Source: Franzmannia pantelleriensis
GTDB lineage: Bacteria > Pseudomonadota > Gammaproteobacteria > Pseudomonadales > Halomonadaceae
Length of the DNA stretch: 64,000 bases
Assembly (NCBI RefSeq): GCF_900102875.1
Contig: NZ_FNGH01000009.1
Location: forward strand, 62,001 to 126,000
Direction: 5' to 3'
Positions 47,423-57,460 of this stretch are shown in pieces. Made by a program: the position numbers and the translations under genes. Position 1 is the first letter of the stretch, and the number at the start of each line of letters is the position of its first letter. The notes under the pieces are model-generated. The model worked only from the letters and a program-made list of their open reading frames with translations. It made no database searches and was not told the DNA's origin.

Positions 47423-47448
47423 CAGCGAGCGGCCAGGCGCTCGCTGCT
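47421..47448. terminator. Hairpin between tatC and elbB
   Basis: An 11-bp perfect stem AGCAGCGAGCG/CGCTCGCTGCT with a 6-nt loop begins within the tatC stop codon and ends 6 bp before the elbB stop. The position suits a shared terminator, but neither strand has a strong T run. Confidence 0.55.
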
Positions 47449-47454
47449 CGGCGT

Positions 47455-49361
<1,907 letters not shown>

Positions 49362-49363
49362 CC

Positions 49364-49399
49364 GGAAGGGCCGGCACCTCACAGCCGCGTGGCCCTTCC
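49364..49399 (+). terminator. Hairpin after hemB, before ppk1
   Basis: GGAAGGGCC (49364-49372) pairs perfectly with GGCCCTTCC (49391-49399) over an 18-nt loop, followed by TCTGCC. It starts 3 bp after the hemB stop. The T run is poor, so it may only attenuate read-through into ppk1. Confidence 0.45.
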
Positions 49400-49417
49400 T
49401 CTGCCTCAGGAGGCAAG

Positions 49418-51619
49418 ATGGAAGAGCCGCGCGCCATGTCCGATACCAACCAGCCGTCGCGGCCGGCGGAGGCTCCCGCAGCGGCCGAGACACCGCCGCT
49501 GCGGGTCAACCGCACCCGCACCGGGGTGCGTGCCAAGGGAGACCCCTCGGCGCTCGACCTCGACGATCCGGCGCTCTACCTGAACCGCGAGCTGTCGCAC
49601 CTGCAGTTCAATATTCGCGTACTGGAACAGGCCTTGGATGAATCGCATCCGCTGCTCAATCGGCTGATGTTCCTGCTGATTTTCTCGTCGAACCTCGACG
49701 AGTTCTTCGAAATTCGCGTCGCCGGTCTCAAGCATCAGCTGGCGCTGGGCAACGATAGTACCGGTGCCGACGGCATGCTGCCGCGCCAGGTCCTCGGCGA
49801 GATCTCGCGCATTGCCCATGAGCAGGTAGCACGCCAGTATCAGCTACTCAATGAGGTGCTGATCCCGGCCCTCGAGGAGCAACATCTGCGCTTTCGCCGC
49901 CGCGACCAGTGGACACCTGCCCAACAGGCATGGGTGCGGGACTATTTCGATGACGAGATCATGCCTGTCATCAGCCCCATCGGCCTGGATCCGTCGCATC
50001 CCTTCCCACGGCTGGTCAACAAGAGCCTCAACTTCATCGTCGAGCTGGAGGGCAAGGACGCTTTCGGCCGCGAGGGCGGCTTGGCGATCCTCCCCGCACC
50101 GCGTTCGCTGCCAAGGCTGATCGCACTGCCTGCGGAGTGCTGTGCCGAGGGCTACAGCGAGTACGTGTTCCTGTCGTCGATGATCCACGCCCATGCCCAT
50201 GAGGTCTTTCCTGGCATGCAGGTGCGCGGCTGCTACCAGTTCCGCCTGACCCGCAACGCCGATCTTTCCGTCGACCCCGAGGCGGTCTCCGACCTCGCCT
50301 CGGCGCTGCGTGGTGAACTGCTGGCACGCCGCTACGGCAGCGGGGTGCGCCTGGAGGTTGCCGACAACTGTCCCGAACCGCTGGCCGAGTTCCTGCTCAA
50401 GCAATTCGAGCTCGAGCAGAATGACCTCTACCGCGTTCAGGGGCCGGTCAACCTGACCCGCATGATGGCGGTGCTGGCCGACGTCGAGCGCCCTGAGTTG
50501 CGCTACCGCCCGTTTACCCCGGGACTGCCCAAGGCGCTCAAGAAGCACGATTCGCTGTTCGAGGCGATCAAGGATGGCGACATCCTGCTCCATCACCCCT
50601 TCCATGCTTTCTCGCCGGTGGAGGAGCTGCTCGCCGAGGCGGCCCGCGACCCTGCCGTATTGGCCATCAAGCAGACCCTCTACCGCACCGGCGCCGATTC
50701 GCAGATCGTCTCGGCGCTGGTCGAGGCAGCCCGCGGTGGCAAGGAAGTCACGGTGGTGATCGAGCTGCGCGCGCGTTTCGACGAGGCTGACAACCTGGCC
50801 CTGGCCTCGCGCCTGCAGGAAGCCGGTGCTATCGTGATCTACGGCGTCATGGCCTTCAAGACGCACGCCAAGCTAATGCATATCGTGCGCCGCGAACGCG
50901 GCGAACTGCGCTATTACGCACACCTCGGCACCGGCAACTACCACTCGGGTACCGCCAAGCTCTATACCGACTACAGCCTGATGACCGCTCACGAGGCGCT
51001 GTGCGAGGACGTGCATAAGGTCTTCCAGCAGCTGTCGGGCATGGGCAAGGCACGCCACATCGAACATCTGCTGCACGCCCCCTTCACCCTGCATGAGCAG
51101 ATGGTGGCGATGATCGACCGTGAAGCCGCCCACGCCGCCGCCGGTCGTCGTGCGCACCTGATCATCAAGTGCAATTCTCTCACCGAGCCCAAGCTGATTC
51201 GCGCCCTGTACCGCGCCTCCCATGCCGGCGTGGAGTGCGATCTGATCATACGCGGAATGTGCTGCCTGCGCCCCGGCGTGCCGGGCATCTCGGACAATAT
51301 CCGGGTACGCTCGATCGTCGGCCGCTTTCTTGAGCACACCCGGGTGTTCTACTTCCATAACGATGCCAGCCCCGAGGTGTGGGCCTCCAGCGCGGACTTC
51401 ATGGAGCGCAACATGTTCCATCGCGTCGAGACCTGCTTCCCGCTGCTGGACCGTAAACTGGCCGCACGGGTACGCAAGGACCTCGAGACCTACCTGGTCG
51501 ACAACTGCCAGAGCTGGCTGCTCGACAGCGACGGCACCTACCACAAGCGTGAGCTGGGCGACGCCGCACCGATCAGCGCCCAGGAGACGCTACTCTACGC
51601 CTACGCCAGCAAGGCCTGA
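49418..51619 (+). CDS. ppk1: Polyphosphate kinase 1
   Basis: PPK1 reversibly builds inorganic polyphosphate from ATP. The 733-residue product has an alanine/proline-rich N-terminal extension (about 1-45), then the PPK N domain YLNRELSHLQFNIRVLEQALDE. The first catalytic domain has FSPVEELLAEAARDPAVLAIKQTLYRTG. The phosphorylated histidine is predicted at His502 in YAHLGTGNYHSGTAKLYTDYSL. The C domain contains IIRGMCCLRPGVPGISDNIRVRSIVGRFLEHTRVFYF. An AGGAGG site is 4 nt before the ATG at 49418; an ATG at 49436 is an alternative. The exopolyphosphatase gene ppx is also in this window but not adjacent. Confidence 0.97.
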   Translation: MEEPRAMSDTNQPSRPAEAPAAAETPPLRVNRTRTGVRAKGDPSALDLDDPALYLNRELSHLQFNIRVLEQALDESHPLLNRLMFLLIFSSNLDEFFEIRVAGLKHQLALGNDSTGADGMLPRQVLGEISRIAHEQVARQYQLLNEVLIPALEEQHLRFRRRDQWTPAQQAWVRDYFDDEIMPVISPIGLDPSHPFPRLVNKSLNFIVELEGKDAFGREGGLAILPAPRSLPRLIALPAECCAEGYSEYVFLSSMIHAHAHEVFPGMQVRGCYQFRLTRNADLSVDPEAVSDLASALRGELLARRYGSGVRLEVADNCPEPLAEFLLKQFELEQNDLYRVQGPVNLTRMMAVLADVERPELRYRPFTPGLPKALKKHDSLFEAIKDGDILLHHPFHAFSPVEELLAEAARDPAVLAIKQTLYRTGADSQIVSALVEAARGGKEVTVVIELRARFDEADNLALASRLQEAGAIVIYGVMAFKTHAKLMHIVRRERGELRYYAHLGTGNYHSGTAKLYTDYSLMTAHEALCEDVHKVFQQLSGMGKARHIEHLLHAPFTLHEQMVAMIDREAAHAAAGRRAHLIIKCNSLTEPKLIRALYRASHAGVECDLIIRGMCCLRPGVPGISDNIRVRSIVGRFLEHTRVFYFHNDASPEVWASSADFMERNMFHRVETCFPLLDRKLAARVRKDLETYLVDNCQSWLLDSDGTYHKRELGDAAPISAQETLLYAYASKA

Positions 51620-51639
51620 TACGCTGAGGGCTATCCGAT

Positions 51640-51836
51640 CGAGGGACGCTGGCGGTAGGTCGTAGAGGAGGTTCTACGCCATGGGTGAGGAGCACTGCTC
51701 CGAACGGGCTGGCCATGGATGGCCAGCACCGGCCCTGCAAGCGGAGCAGGATGCGAGAGCGCAGCAGGGCGTAGGTAGCGCCCAGGGATGGGTTTACAGC
51801 GCCTCCTCGAAGGCCTGCCGGCAGATCAGTCCCGAC
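51640..51836 (+). repeat. Structured intergenic repeat, copy F (long form)
   Basis: The outer ends are GGCGGTAGGTCG and AAGGCCTGCCGGC, with middle stem GAGGAGG/CCTCCTC and inner stem CTACGCC/GGCGTAG. The long apical insert (about 51681-51770) carries GAGCACTGCTC and GGCCATGGATGGCC hairpins. It begins 20 bp after ppk1, sense orientation, and fills the convergent gap up to the DUF3087-like gene. Positions 51671-51780 are identical to 54011-54120 of copy G. Confidence 0.9.
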
Positions 51837-51847
51837 GTCGAGACAAC

Positions 51848-52360
51848 TTAGCCGCGCTTGAAGGCGGCCAGGTCCTCAGTGTCGTAGCCGTCGACGTCGC
51901 GCGGCAGGCCCAGTCGTTCACGCTGCTGACGCAACTGCTCGCGCTCGGCGATCAATTCGCTGTCATCGTCCAGGGTGCGGCCGTTGAGCTCGGCAAGCTG
52001 CGCCATGCCCTGGTGGTAGAAACTGAGGATGCCCAGCGCCACGTGGTTGTGCTCCGCGACGCCGCGGCGTAGCGCCGGCAGGTAGCCGCTGACCCGCGAC
52101 AGATGGTGCTTGAGCTGCCAGACGTAGCGCATCTCCTGCATCCACGGCCGCTCGCGCAGCGCCGCAAACACCAGGCTGGTGGCGACCAGCCCGAGCAGCA
52201 CCCCGAGGGCGTTGAGCCACAGGCTGGAGCCGAAGGCTCGCGTCAGCAGCTGAGAGAACAGCAGGCCCAACACGATCAGTTGAGCCGCCATGGCCACGCT
52301 GATCAGCCGCGCCTTGCGGCGGTAGACGTCGGGCTCATGGGATTCGAAACGAAACTTCAT
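51848..52360 (-). CDS. Small integral membrane protein, DUF3087-like
   Basis: The 170-residue protein starts MKFRFESHEPDVYRRKARLISV, has two membrane helices at about 18-40 and 47-68, and then a cytoplasmic helical part with MQEMRYVWQLKHHLSRVSGYLPALRRGVAEHNHVALGILSFYHQGM. The arrangement and the YRR-N-terminus resemble DUF3087 proteins of Pseudomonas and relatives; this is recalled, not searched. No enzymatic motif is visible. It follows aroG by 23 bp on the same strand and may be co-transcribed with it. Confidence 0.7.
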   Translation of the reverse strand: MKFRFESHEPDVYRRKARLISVAMAAQLIVLGLLFSQLLTRAFGSSLWLNALGVLLGLVATSLVFAALRERPWMQEMRYVWQLKHHLSRVSGYLPALRRGVAEHNHVALGILSFYHQGMAQLAELNGRTLDDDSELIAEREQLRQQRERLGLPRDVDGYDTEDLAAFKRG

Positions 52361-52383
52361 CGACAGGCGTTCCTTGAATAGCG

Positions 52384-53472
52384 TTAACGCAAGCGCTCAG
52401 CGGCCAGGCTAAGCAGATGCTCGGTGGTTTCCCAGCCGATGCAGGCATCGGTGACCGAGACGCCGTAGCGCATGGCACCCGGCTTGAGCGGCTGACGGCC
52501 CTCGAACAGCAGGCTCTCGAGCATCACCCCGCATAGCGCCGACTCACCCGCCAGGCGCTGGTCCAGCACGTCGAGCAGCACCTCGCTCTGGCGGCGATGG
52601 TCCTTGCGCGAATTGGCGTGGCTGCAGTCTACCATCAGCCGCGGCGTCAGCCCCGCGCTTGCCAGCGCACGGCGGGTCGCTGCCACGTGCTCGGCCTGGT
52701 AGTTGGGCTCACCGTGACCGCCGCGCAGCACCACATGGGTATGCGGATTGCCCGGCGTGTGTCGCAGCGTCGGCTGGCCCGCATCAGACAGCCCGAGGTA
52801 ACGGTGGCCGTGGGCCGCGGCCTGGATGGCGTCGATGGCAACCTGGATGCCACCGTCGGTGGCGTTCTTGAAGCCCACCGCCGCCGATAGCCCGCTGGCC
52901 AGCTCACGGTGCACCTGAGACTCGGTGGTGCGCGCCCCGATCGCCGTCCACGCCAGCAGGTCATCGAGGTAGCTGGCCACCATCGGCTGCAGCAGCTCGG
53001 TAGCCACCGGCAGTCCCAGGGCAATGACGTCGCGCATCAGCGCCCGCGACTGGGCGAGGCCATGGGCCATATCGTCGCTGCCGTCGAGGTGCGGGTCGTA
53101 GGCCAGTCCCTTCCAGCCCACCGTGGTGCGTGGCTTCTCGACGTAGACGCGCATCACCAGCAGCAGGCGATCCTCGACCTGACGCGCCAGCACGCTGAGG
53201 TTCTCGGCATATTCGCGGGCTGCCTGCGGGTCGTGGATGGAGCAGGGCCCGACCACTACCAGCAGGCGGTCGTCGCGGCCATCGAGAATCGCCTTGACCG
53301 CCTCTCGCTGGGAGGCGACCCGCTGGCGCAGCTCGGCGTCGAGGGGCAGCTGCTGGCGCAGCGCCTGGGGCGTGGGCAGCGGCGTCTCGGTCGCGGCCTC
53401 GATAGCGGGCTCGGCAAGTCCTGTGGCGGGAGCGGCATCGCTTGGGGTCGGCTTGAGCAGGGTCATGGTCAT
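52384..53472 (-). CDS. aroG: 3-deoxy-7-phosphoheptulonate (DAHP) synthase, class I
   Basis: It condenses phosphoenolpyruvate and erythrose 4-phosphate, the committed step to aromatic amino acids, ubiquinone and folate. The 362-residue protein starts at the ATG at 53472 (GAGG upstream); an in-frame ATG at 53502 is possible. Motifs are LVVVGPCSIHDPQAAREYAENL, MRVYVEKPRTTVGWKGLAYDP, IGARTTESQVHRELASGLSAAVGFKNATDG, VVLRGG and VDCSHANS. The N-terminal extension is Ala/Thr/Pro rich. The isozyme (Tyr, Phe or Trp sensitive) cannot be told by eye, so the symbol is generic for AroF/G/H. A leader with attenuator-like structure precedes it. Confidence 0.94.
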   Translation of the reverse strand: MTMTLLKPTPSDAAPATGLAEPAIEAATETPLPTPQALRQQLPLDAELRQRVASQREAVKAILDGRDDRLLVVVGPCSIHDPQAAREYAENLSVLARQVEDRLLLVMRVYVEKPRTTVGWKGLAYDPHLDGSDDMAHGLAQSRALMRDVIALGLPVATELLQPMVASYLDDLLAWTAIGARTTESQVHRELASGLSAAVGFKNATDGGIQVAIDAIQAAAHGHRYLGLSDAGQPTLRHTPGNPHTHVVLRGGHGEPNYQAEHVAATRRALASAGLTPRLMVDCSHANSRKDHRRQSEVLLDVLDQRLAGESALCGVMLESLLFEGRQPLKPGAMRYGVSVTDACIGWETTEHLLSLAAERLR

Positions 53473-53477
53473 TGCAG

Positions 53478-53639
53478 TTACCTCGTACAGGGTGTCGAAC
53501 ATCGGGTCGAATGGCCACCGATGATCTCCCGGCCGGAGGTGGCGAGCTGAGCCGACCGGACGCCGCTAAATCGCCAGCTGCCATAGCCACGGTAGTAAGC
53601 ATTGCAAGGCAGCAGTGGGAAGGCGATGCGGTGGTACAT
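53478..53639 (-). CDS. Aromatic-rich upstream ORF immediately before aroG (53 codons)
   Basis: The ATG at 53639 is preceded by AACGAGGAGACCGACC, a strong ribosome site. The 53-residue product starts MYHRIAFPLLPCNAYYRGYG and continues with SWRF, so seven of the first 24 residues are Tyr, Phe or Trp. The stop TAA is 5 nt before the aroG ATG, which suggests translational coupling. It lies downstream of the terminator-like hairpin. The C-terminal half has no recognisable feature. It could be a second regulatory leader or a small protein; I do not recognise a family. Confidence 0.5.
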   Translation of the reverse strand: MYHRIAFPLLPCNAYYRGYGSWRFSGVRSAQLATSGREIIGGHSTRCSTPCTR

Positions 53640-53670
53640 GGTCGGTCTCCTCGTTGAGCAATGATGTCAT

Positions 53671-53779
53671 AAACAAAACCCCCGGTCGGGTTGCCGACCG
53701 GGGGTTCTGAGAGATGGTGGAGGCAACCCGTAGGGGTGTGCCTGGCGATGGGTCAGTGCGACCGCATCGCCGGCACACC
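53671..53779 (-). promoter_or_regulatory. Putative transcription attenuator of aroG
   Basis: Four segments on the minus strand fit classical attenuation. Segment 1, GGTGTGCC (53772-53779), lies inside the leader ORF and is complementary to 2a, GGCACACC (53735-53742). Segment 2b, CGGGTTGCC (53722-53730), is complementary to GGCAACCCG (53687-53695), which is part of the terminator. The terminator is an 11-bp perfect stem (694-704 with 679-689 of 53 kb, CCCCCGGTCGG/CCGACCGGGGG) followed by TTTTGTTT. A ribosome stalled on the Tyr/Trp/Phe codons would cover segment 1 and favour the antiterminator. 2a and 2b are adjacent rather than overlapping, so exclusivity is not proved. Confidence 0.65.
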
Positions 53780-53881
53780 GGCGATAAACCAATACCAATA
53801 GCCGCCTACCAACGCCCACGCGGCAACGACGATGGCGGGCATCGCGTCGGCGTTGGCGAGATGGTGGTGGCTAGCGGTCAT
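53753..53881 (-). CDS. aroG leader peptide with a Tyr-Trp-Tyr-Trp-Phe run (42 codons)
   Basis: The ATG at 53881 has GGAG at 6 nt. The 42-residue peptide carries consecutive aromatic codons Y28-W29-Y30-W31-F32 (TAT TGG TAT TGG TTT), plus Trp22, all placed just before RNA segment 1 of the attenuator. The stop is 49 nt from the terminator stem. The central AIVVAAWALVGGYWYWFIAG stretch is hydrophobic, so it could instead be a small membrane protein; the two roles are not exclusive. Confidence 0.6.
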   Translation of the reverse strand: MTASHHHLANADAMPAIVVAAWALVGGYWYWFIAGVPAMRSH

Positions 53882-53909
53882 GGGTCGCTCCGAGTGTGCA
53901 GTGGATTCT

Positions 53910-53937
53910 ATCCTACCGTGCTGAGTGCGCTTGGCAA
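53910..53937 (-). promoter_or_regulatory. Putative promoter of the aroG leader
   Basis: TTGCCA (5 of 6 matches to the -35 consensus), 16 bp, TAGGAT (4 of 6 to the -10 consensus). Transcription would begin roughly 20 nt before the leader ATG at 53881. Confidence 0.5.
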
Positions 53938-53978
53938 GTATTCTGTGAGCCTAGTAGTTCAATCGCAGTTGCCCGTAA

Positions 53979-54177
53979 GCGAGGGACGCCGGGGACAGGC
54001 CGCAGAGGAGGTTCTACGCCATGGGTGAGGAGCACTGCTCCGAACGGGCTGGCCATGGATGGCCAGCACCGGCCCTGCAAGCGGAGCAGGATGCGAGAGC
54101 GCAGCAGGGCGTAGGTAGCGCCCATGGATGGTTTACAGCGCCTCCTCGCAGGCCTGTCGCCGGGTTAGTTCCGAGCG
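53979..54177 (+). repeat. Structured intergenic repeat, copy G (long form)
   Basis: The outer stem is ACAGGCC/GGCCTGT, the middle stem GAGGAGG/CCTCCTC and the inner stem CTACGCC/GGCGTAG, with the long apical insert identical to copy F. It lies between the aroG promoter and the 3' end of the 41-residue peptide gene, antisense to both. Confidence 0.9.
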
Positions 54178-54208
54178 GTGCTGCCGATCTGCGATAGCCT
54201 TGGCCGGC

Positions 54209-54334
54209 CTAGCCAGCCAGCTGAATCCAGCCAATAGTGGCCGGCAGGGCGCTCATCGCCACCAGCACTACCAGGCCGATGGTGATCGCCAGTACGCCGG
54301 TCTCGTCTTTGAAGTTGGGGTCCTGTTCCGCCAT
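54209..54334 (-). CDS. Small single-pass membrane peptide (41 residues), unrecognised
   Basis: The ATG at 54334 is preceded by AGGAGAG at ideal distance. The product starts MAEQDPNFKDETGVLAIT, followed by a hydrophobic helix (about residues 14-40, LAITIGLVVLVAMSALPATI) and ends WIQLAG. The polar acidic head and one membrane span look like a genuine small protein rather than chance. It lies 45 bp after folM on the same strand and may be the last gene of the ubiD-fre-folM operon. Confidence 0.6.
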   Translation of the reverse strand: MAEQDPNFKDETGVLAITIGLVVLVAMSALPATIGWIQLAG

Positions 54335-54379
54335 AGCACTCTCCTGACCGTGTTGGGCAAATGCTGAATGGGCGCCATT

Positions 54380-55093
54380 CTACCGCAGGTGGCGCCCACC
54401 ATCGACCGGCAGCGTGATGCCGGTGACATAGCGATTGTCGAGCAGGTAGCGCAAGCTCTGATAGATCACCCCGGGGCCGGGGATCATCTGCATCGCCGAC
54501 TTGGACTTGGCTTTTTCCACGTAGGCTTCGTCATCCCCCTGATTGAGCATGATCAGCGCCGGGGCAATGGCATTGACCTGGATCTCCGGGGCGTACATGG
54601 CCGCAAACGACAGCGTCAGGTTATCGAGGCCGGCCTTGGTGGCAGCGTAGGCGGCATGCTTCTTCGAGCCTTTTTGCACCACGTAGTCGGTAATATGCAC
54701 GATATCGCGCTGTGGCTCGGTGCACGCCTCGAGAAGATCGCGACACTGCAGGTTGATCAGATAGGGCGCCTGCATATGGATGCGAAACAGCCGCTCGAAG
54801 ATGGCGCCAGCCTCTTCCCCTTGGCTATCCGGTGCCCAATCGCTGGCGTTGTGAACGATCGCCCGCAGCGAAGTGGTCGCCTGCTTGAGGCGCGCAATGA
54901 AGTCGTTAATCCCCGCCTCGCTGGAAAAGTCTGCTGCCAGGGTGACCACGCCGCGCTCGCGCAGCGCCTCGAGTTCGGGGCGTTCGCGACGGTAGCTGAT
55001 GATCAGCTCATGGCCATCGTCGAGGAGCCGCTCGGCGCAGTGGCGCCCAAGGCGCTGGGCACCGCCGGTGATCAGGATCGGTGAAGCGCTCAC
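54380..55093 (-). CDS. folM: Dihydromonapterin reductase (FolM-type short-chain dehydrogenase)
   Basis: FolM reduces dihydromonapterin to tetrahydromonapterin, the cofactor of phenylalanine hydroxylase in Pseudomonas, and has minor dihydrofolate reductase activity. The 237-residue protein has the nucleotide-binding ILITGGAQRLGRHCAERLL, the HNASDW motif and the catalytic Tyr/Lys in AAYAATKAGLDNLTLSFA. PVDGGRHLR at the C-terminus is typical of FolM. Its ATG overlaps the stop of the flavin reductase gene by four bases, so the three genes ubiD-fre-folM are co-transcribed. Confidence 0.9.
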   Translation of the reverse strand: MSASPILITGGAQRLGRHCAERLLDDGHELIISYRRERPELEALRERGVVTLAADFSSEAGINDFIARLKQATTSLRAIVHNASDWAPDSQGEEAGAIFERLFRIHMQAPYLINLQCRDLLEACTEPQRDIVHITDYVVQKGSKKHAAYAATKAGLDNLTLSFAAMYAPEIQVNAIAPALIMLNQGDDEAYVEKAKSKSAMQMIPGPGVIYQSLRYLLDNRYVTGITLPVDGGRHLR

Positions 55094-55875
55094 GACGAAG
55101 CCTCCCGCTGCTTGACCAGACTGCCCACGGTGGGCACCAGCGGGTCACGCGGCGCATAGGCAAACACATCCGAAAATACCCGTGAGGCATCGAGCCCCAG
55201 CGAGGCCAGAACGTCGATGCAAGCGTAGACCATGCCCGGCGAGCCGGACAGATAGACGTCGTGGCCCGCCACGTTACGGAGGGTACTGCCGAGTACCGCG
55301 TCGACGCGTCCCAGGTGACCGCTGACGCCGTCGCCGTCGAACGGCTCCTCGGGGGGGATCTCGCTGATTGCGTGAAACCGCACCCCGGGATACTGCGCTG
55401 CCCACTCACGAGGCAGCCGCTCGAGGTAGAGATCACGACGCTCGCGGGCCGCCCACCACAGGTCGATCTCACGGTTCGGGTCGGCGACCAGTGCCGCCTC
55501 GACGATCGCCTTCATCTGGGCAAAGCCGGTGCCGGCGGCAACCAGTAGCAGTGGGCGCCGACTTTCCGGGTCGAGCACGCAGTCACCGCCGGGCAGGCGC
55601 AGGGTCAGGCGACGGGCTTCCTGCATCAGTTCGCGCAGCCGCGCCGAGTTCTCGCGCTCCGGCCAGTGCTGGATATGCAGCTCGATCAGGCCGTCACCGC
55701 GATGGGCATTGGCTATCGAGAACGGCACCCAGGTGTCATCGTCGAGCTGTAGCTCGAGATACTGCCCCGGTGCGTGGGCAACCGCCTCGGCGCGGCCCGC
55801 CAGGCTCACGCGAAAGACATCGGGAGTGAGGTTCTCGACCTCGTCGACCAGGCAGGTCAGGGTGCGTGCCGTCAT
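55090..55875 (-). CDS. fre: NAD(P)H-flavin reductase
   Basis: Fre reduces free flavins with NAD(P)H, and reduced or prenylated flavin is the UbiD cofactor, which fits the adjacent ubiD. The 261-residue protein starts [25 protein letters not shown]. The flavin-binding region is [22 protein letters not shown], and the NAD-binding region is [23 protein letters not shown], then [16 protein letters not shown]. It is somewhat longer than E. coli Fre (233 residues). The ATG at 55875 overlaps the ubiD stop codon (ATGA), and its own stop overlaps the folM start. Confidence 0.92.
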   Translation of the reverse strand: MTARTLTCLVDEVENLTPDVFRVSLAGRAEAVAHAPGQYLELQLDDDTWVPFSIANAHRGDGLIELHIQHWPERENSARLRELMQEARRLTLRLPGGDCVLDPESRRPLLLVAAGTGFAQMKAIVEAALVADPNREIDLWWAARERRDLYLERLPREWAAQYPGVRFHAISEIPPEEPFDGDGVSGHLGRVDAVLGSTLRNVAGHDVYLSGSPGMVYACIDVLASLGLDASRVFSDVFAYAPRDPLVPTVGSLVKQREASS

Positions 55876-57374
55876 GGCGTCCTCTTGTCTGTGGTGGCAT
55901 CGCCCGGGAGCGGAATGCCAAGCGAGTCCCAGCGCGCGGTCACCGACTGCTTGATGCCTTCGTCCATGACGATCGGCGTGCCCCACTCACGATCGGTCTC
56001 GCCGGGCCATTTGCTGGTGGCATCGAGTCCCATCTTGGAGCCGAGGCCAGCGACCGGCGAAGCAAAGTCGAGATAGTCGATGGGGGTATTTTCGACCAGT
56101 ACGGTGTCCCGCGCCGGGTCCATGCGTGTAGTGATCGCCCAGATCACATCCTTCCAGTCTCGGGCGCTGACGTCATCATCGAGCACCACCACGAACTTGG
56201 TGTACATGAACTGGCGCAAGAAGCTCCACACGCCCATCATCACGCGCTTGGCGTGGCCGGGGTACTGCTTCTTCATGGTTACCACCGCCATGCGGTAGGA
56301 GCAGCCCTCCGGGGGCAGATAGAAGTCGACGATCTCGGGAAACTGCTTGCGCAGGATCGGCACGAAGACTTCATTCAGCGCCAGCCCAAGGATCGCCGGT
56401 TCGTCAGGCGGTCGGCCGGTGTAGGTCGAGTGGTAGATGGCGTCGCGGCGCATGGTCATGCGCTCGACGCTGAAGACCGGGAAGTGCTCGACCTCGTTGT
56501 AATAACCGGTGTGATCGCCGTAGGGCCCCTCGGGGGCCATGTCGTCGGGGTAGATATAGCCCTCGAGGATCACTTCTGCCGAGGCCGGCACCTCGAGGTC
56601 GGCGTGGCCGCACTTGATCAGCTCGGTGCGCGAGCCCCGCAGGAGCCCGGCGAAGGCGTACTCGGAGAGCGAGTCCGGCACCGGCGTGACCGCACCGAGG
56701 ATGGTGGCCGGGTCGGCGCCCAGCGCCACCGCCACCGGGAACGGCTGGCCGGGATTGGCCTTCTGGAACTCCTGGAAATCCAGCGCCCCGCCGCGGTGTG
56801 AGAGCCAGCGCATGATCAGCCGGTTCTTGCCCAGCTTCTGCTGGCGGTAGATGCCCAGGTTCTGGCGCTTCTTGTGCGGCCCGCGAGTCACCACCAGCGC
56901 CCAGGTCACCAGCGGTGCGGCGTCCCCCGGCCAGCAGTGCTGGATCGGCAGGCGGTCGAGATCCACCGCATCACCCTCGAGGACCACCTCCTGCACCGGC
57001 GATGAGCGCACCACCTTGGGGCCCATGCTCATCACCTGCTTGAAGATCGGCAGCTTGCTCCAGGCATCGCGCATGCCCTTGGGCGGGTCCGGCTCCTTGA
57101 GGAAGGCCAGCAGCTTGCCGACCTCACTGAGCGCCTCAACCGAGTCTTCGCCCATACCCAGCGCGACCCGATGCGGCGTGCCGAACAGGTTGCCGAGCAG
57201 CGGCATGTCATGGCCCTTGACGTTCTCGAACAGCAGCGCCGGTCCGCCGGCGCGCAGGGTCCGATCGCAGATCTCGGTGATCTCGAGGTAGGGATCGACC
57301 TCGGCGGTGACCCGCACCAGCTCGCCCCGTTCCTCCAGTGCCGCGATGAAGTCGCGCAGGTCCTTGTACTTCAT
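55872..57374 (-). CDS. ubiD: 4-hydroxy-3-polyprenylbenzoate decarboxylase UbiD
   Basis: UbiD removes the carboxyl group from 3-polyprenyl-4-hydroxybenzoate in ubiquinone synthesis, using prenylated FMN made by UbiX. The 500-residue protein starts [28 protein letters not shown]. It contains NIGIYR-type [25 protein letters not shown], the E-x6-R/E region in [33 protein letters not shown] and [43 protein letters not shown] precedes the ATG. It heads the ubiD-fre-folM operon; rho is upstream on the same strand but separated by a terminator. Confidence 0.97.
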   Translation of the reverse strand: MKYKDLRDFIAALEERGELVRVTAEVDPYLEITEICDRTLRAGGPALLFENVKGHDMPLLGNLFGTPHRVALGMGEDSVEALSEVGKLLAFLKEPDPPKGMRDAWSKLPIFKQVMSMGPKVVRSSPVQEVVLEGDAVDLDRLPIQHCWPGDAAPLVTWALVVTRGPHKKRQNLGIYRQQKLGKNRLIMRWLSHRGGALDFQEFQKANPGQPFPVAVALGADPATILGAVTPVPDSLSEYAFAGLLRGSRTELIKCGHADLEVPASAEVILEGYIYPDDMAPEGPYGDHTGYYNEVEHFPVFSVERMTMRRDAIYHSTYTGRPPDEPAILGLALNEVFVPILRKQFPEIVDFYLPPEGCSYRMAVVTMKKQYPGHAKRVMMGVWSFLRQFMYTKFVVVLDDDVSARDWKDVIWAITTRMDPARDTVLVENTPIDYLDFASPVAGLGSKMGLDATSKWPGETDREWGTPIVMDEGIKQSVTARWDSLGIPLPGDATTDKRTP

Positions 57375-57389
57375 AGGCTTCCTGTTTCA

Positions 57390-57426
57390 AAAACGACGAA
57401 AGGGGCAGCATAGCATGCCGCCCCTT
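57390..57426 (-). terminator. Intrinsic terminator upstream of ubiD
   Basis: On the minus strand AAGGGGC-G-GCAT pairs with ATGC-T-GCCCCTT (12-bp stem, one mismatch) with a 3-nt loop, followed by TCGTCGTTTTTG. It ends 16 bp before the ubiD ATG and would block read-through from rho. An untested alternative is that it acts in the ubiD leader. Confidence 0.65.
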
Positions 57427-57460
57427 CTCTTCGCCGCGGACCAACTCGTACTTTGCCGCG

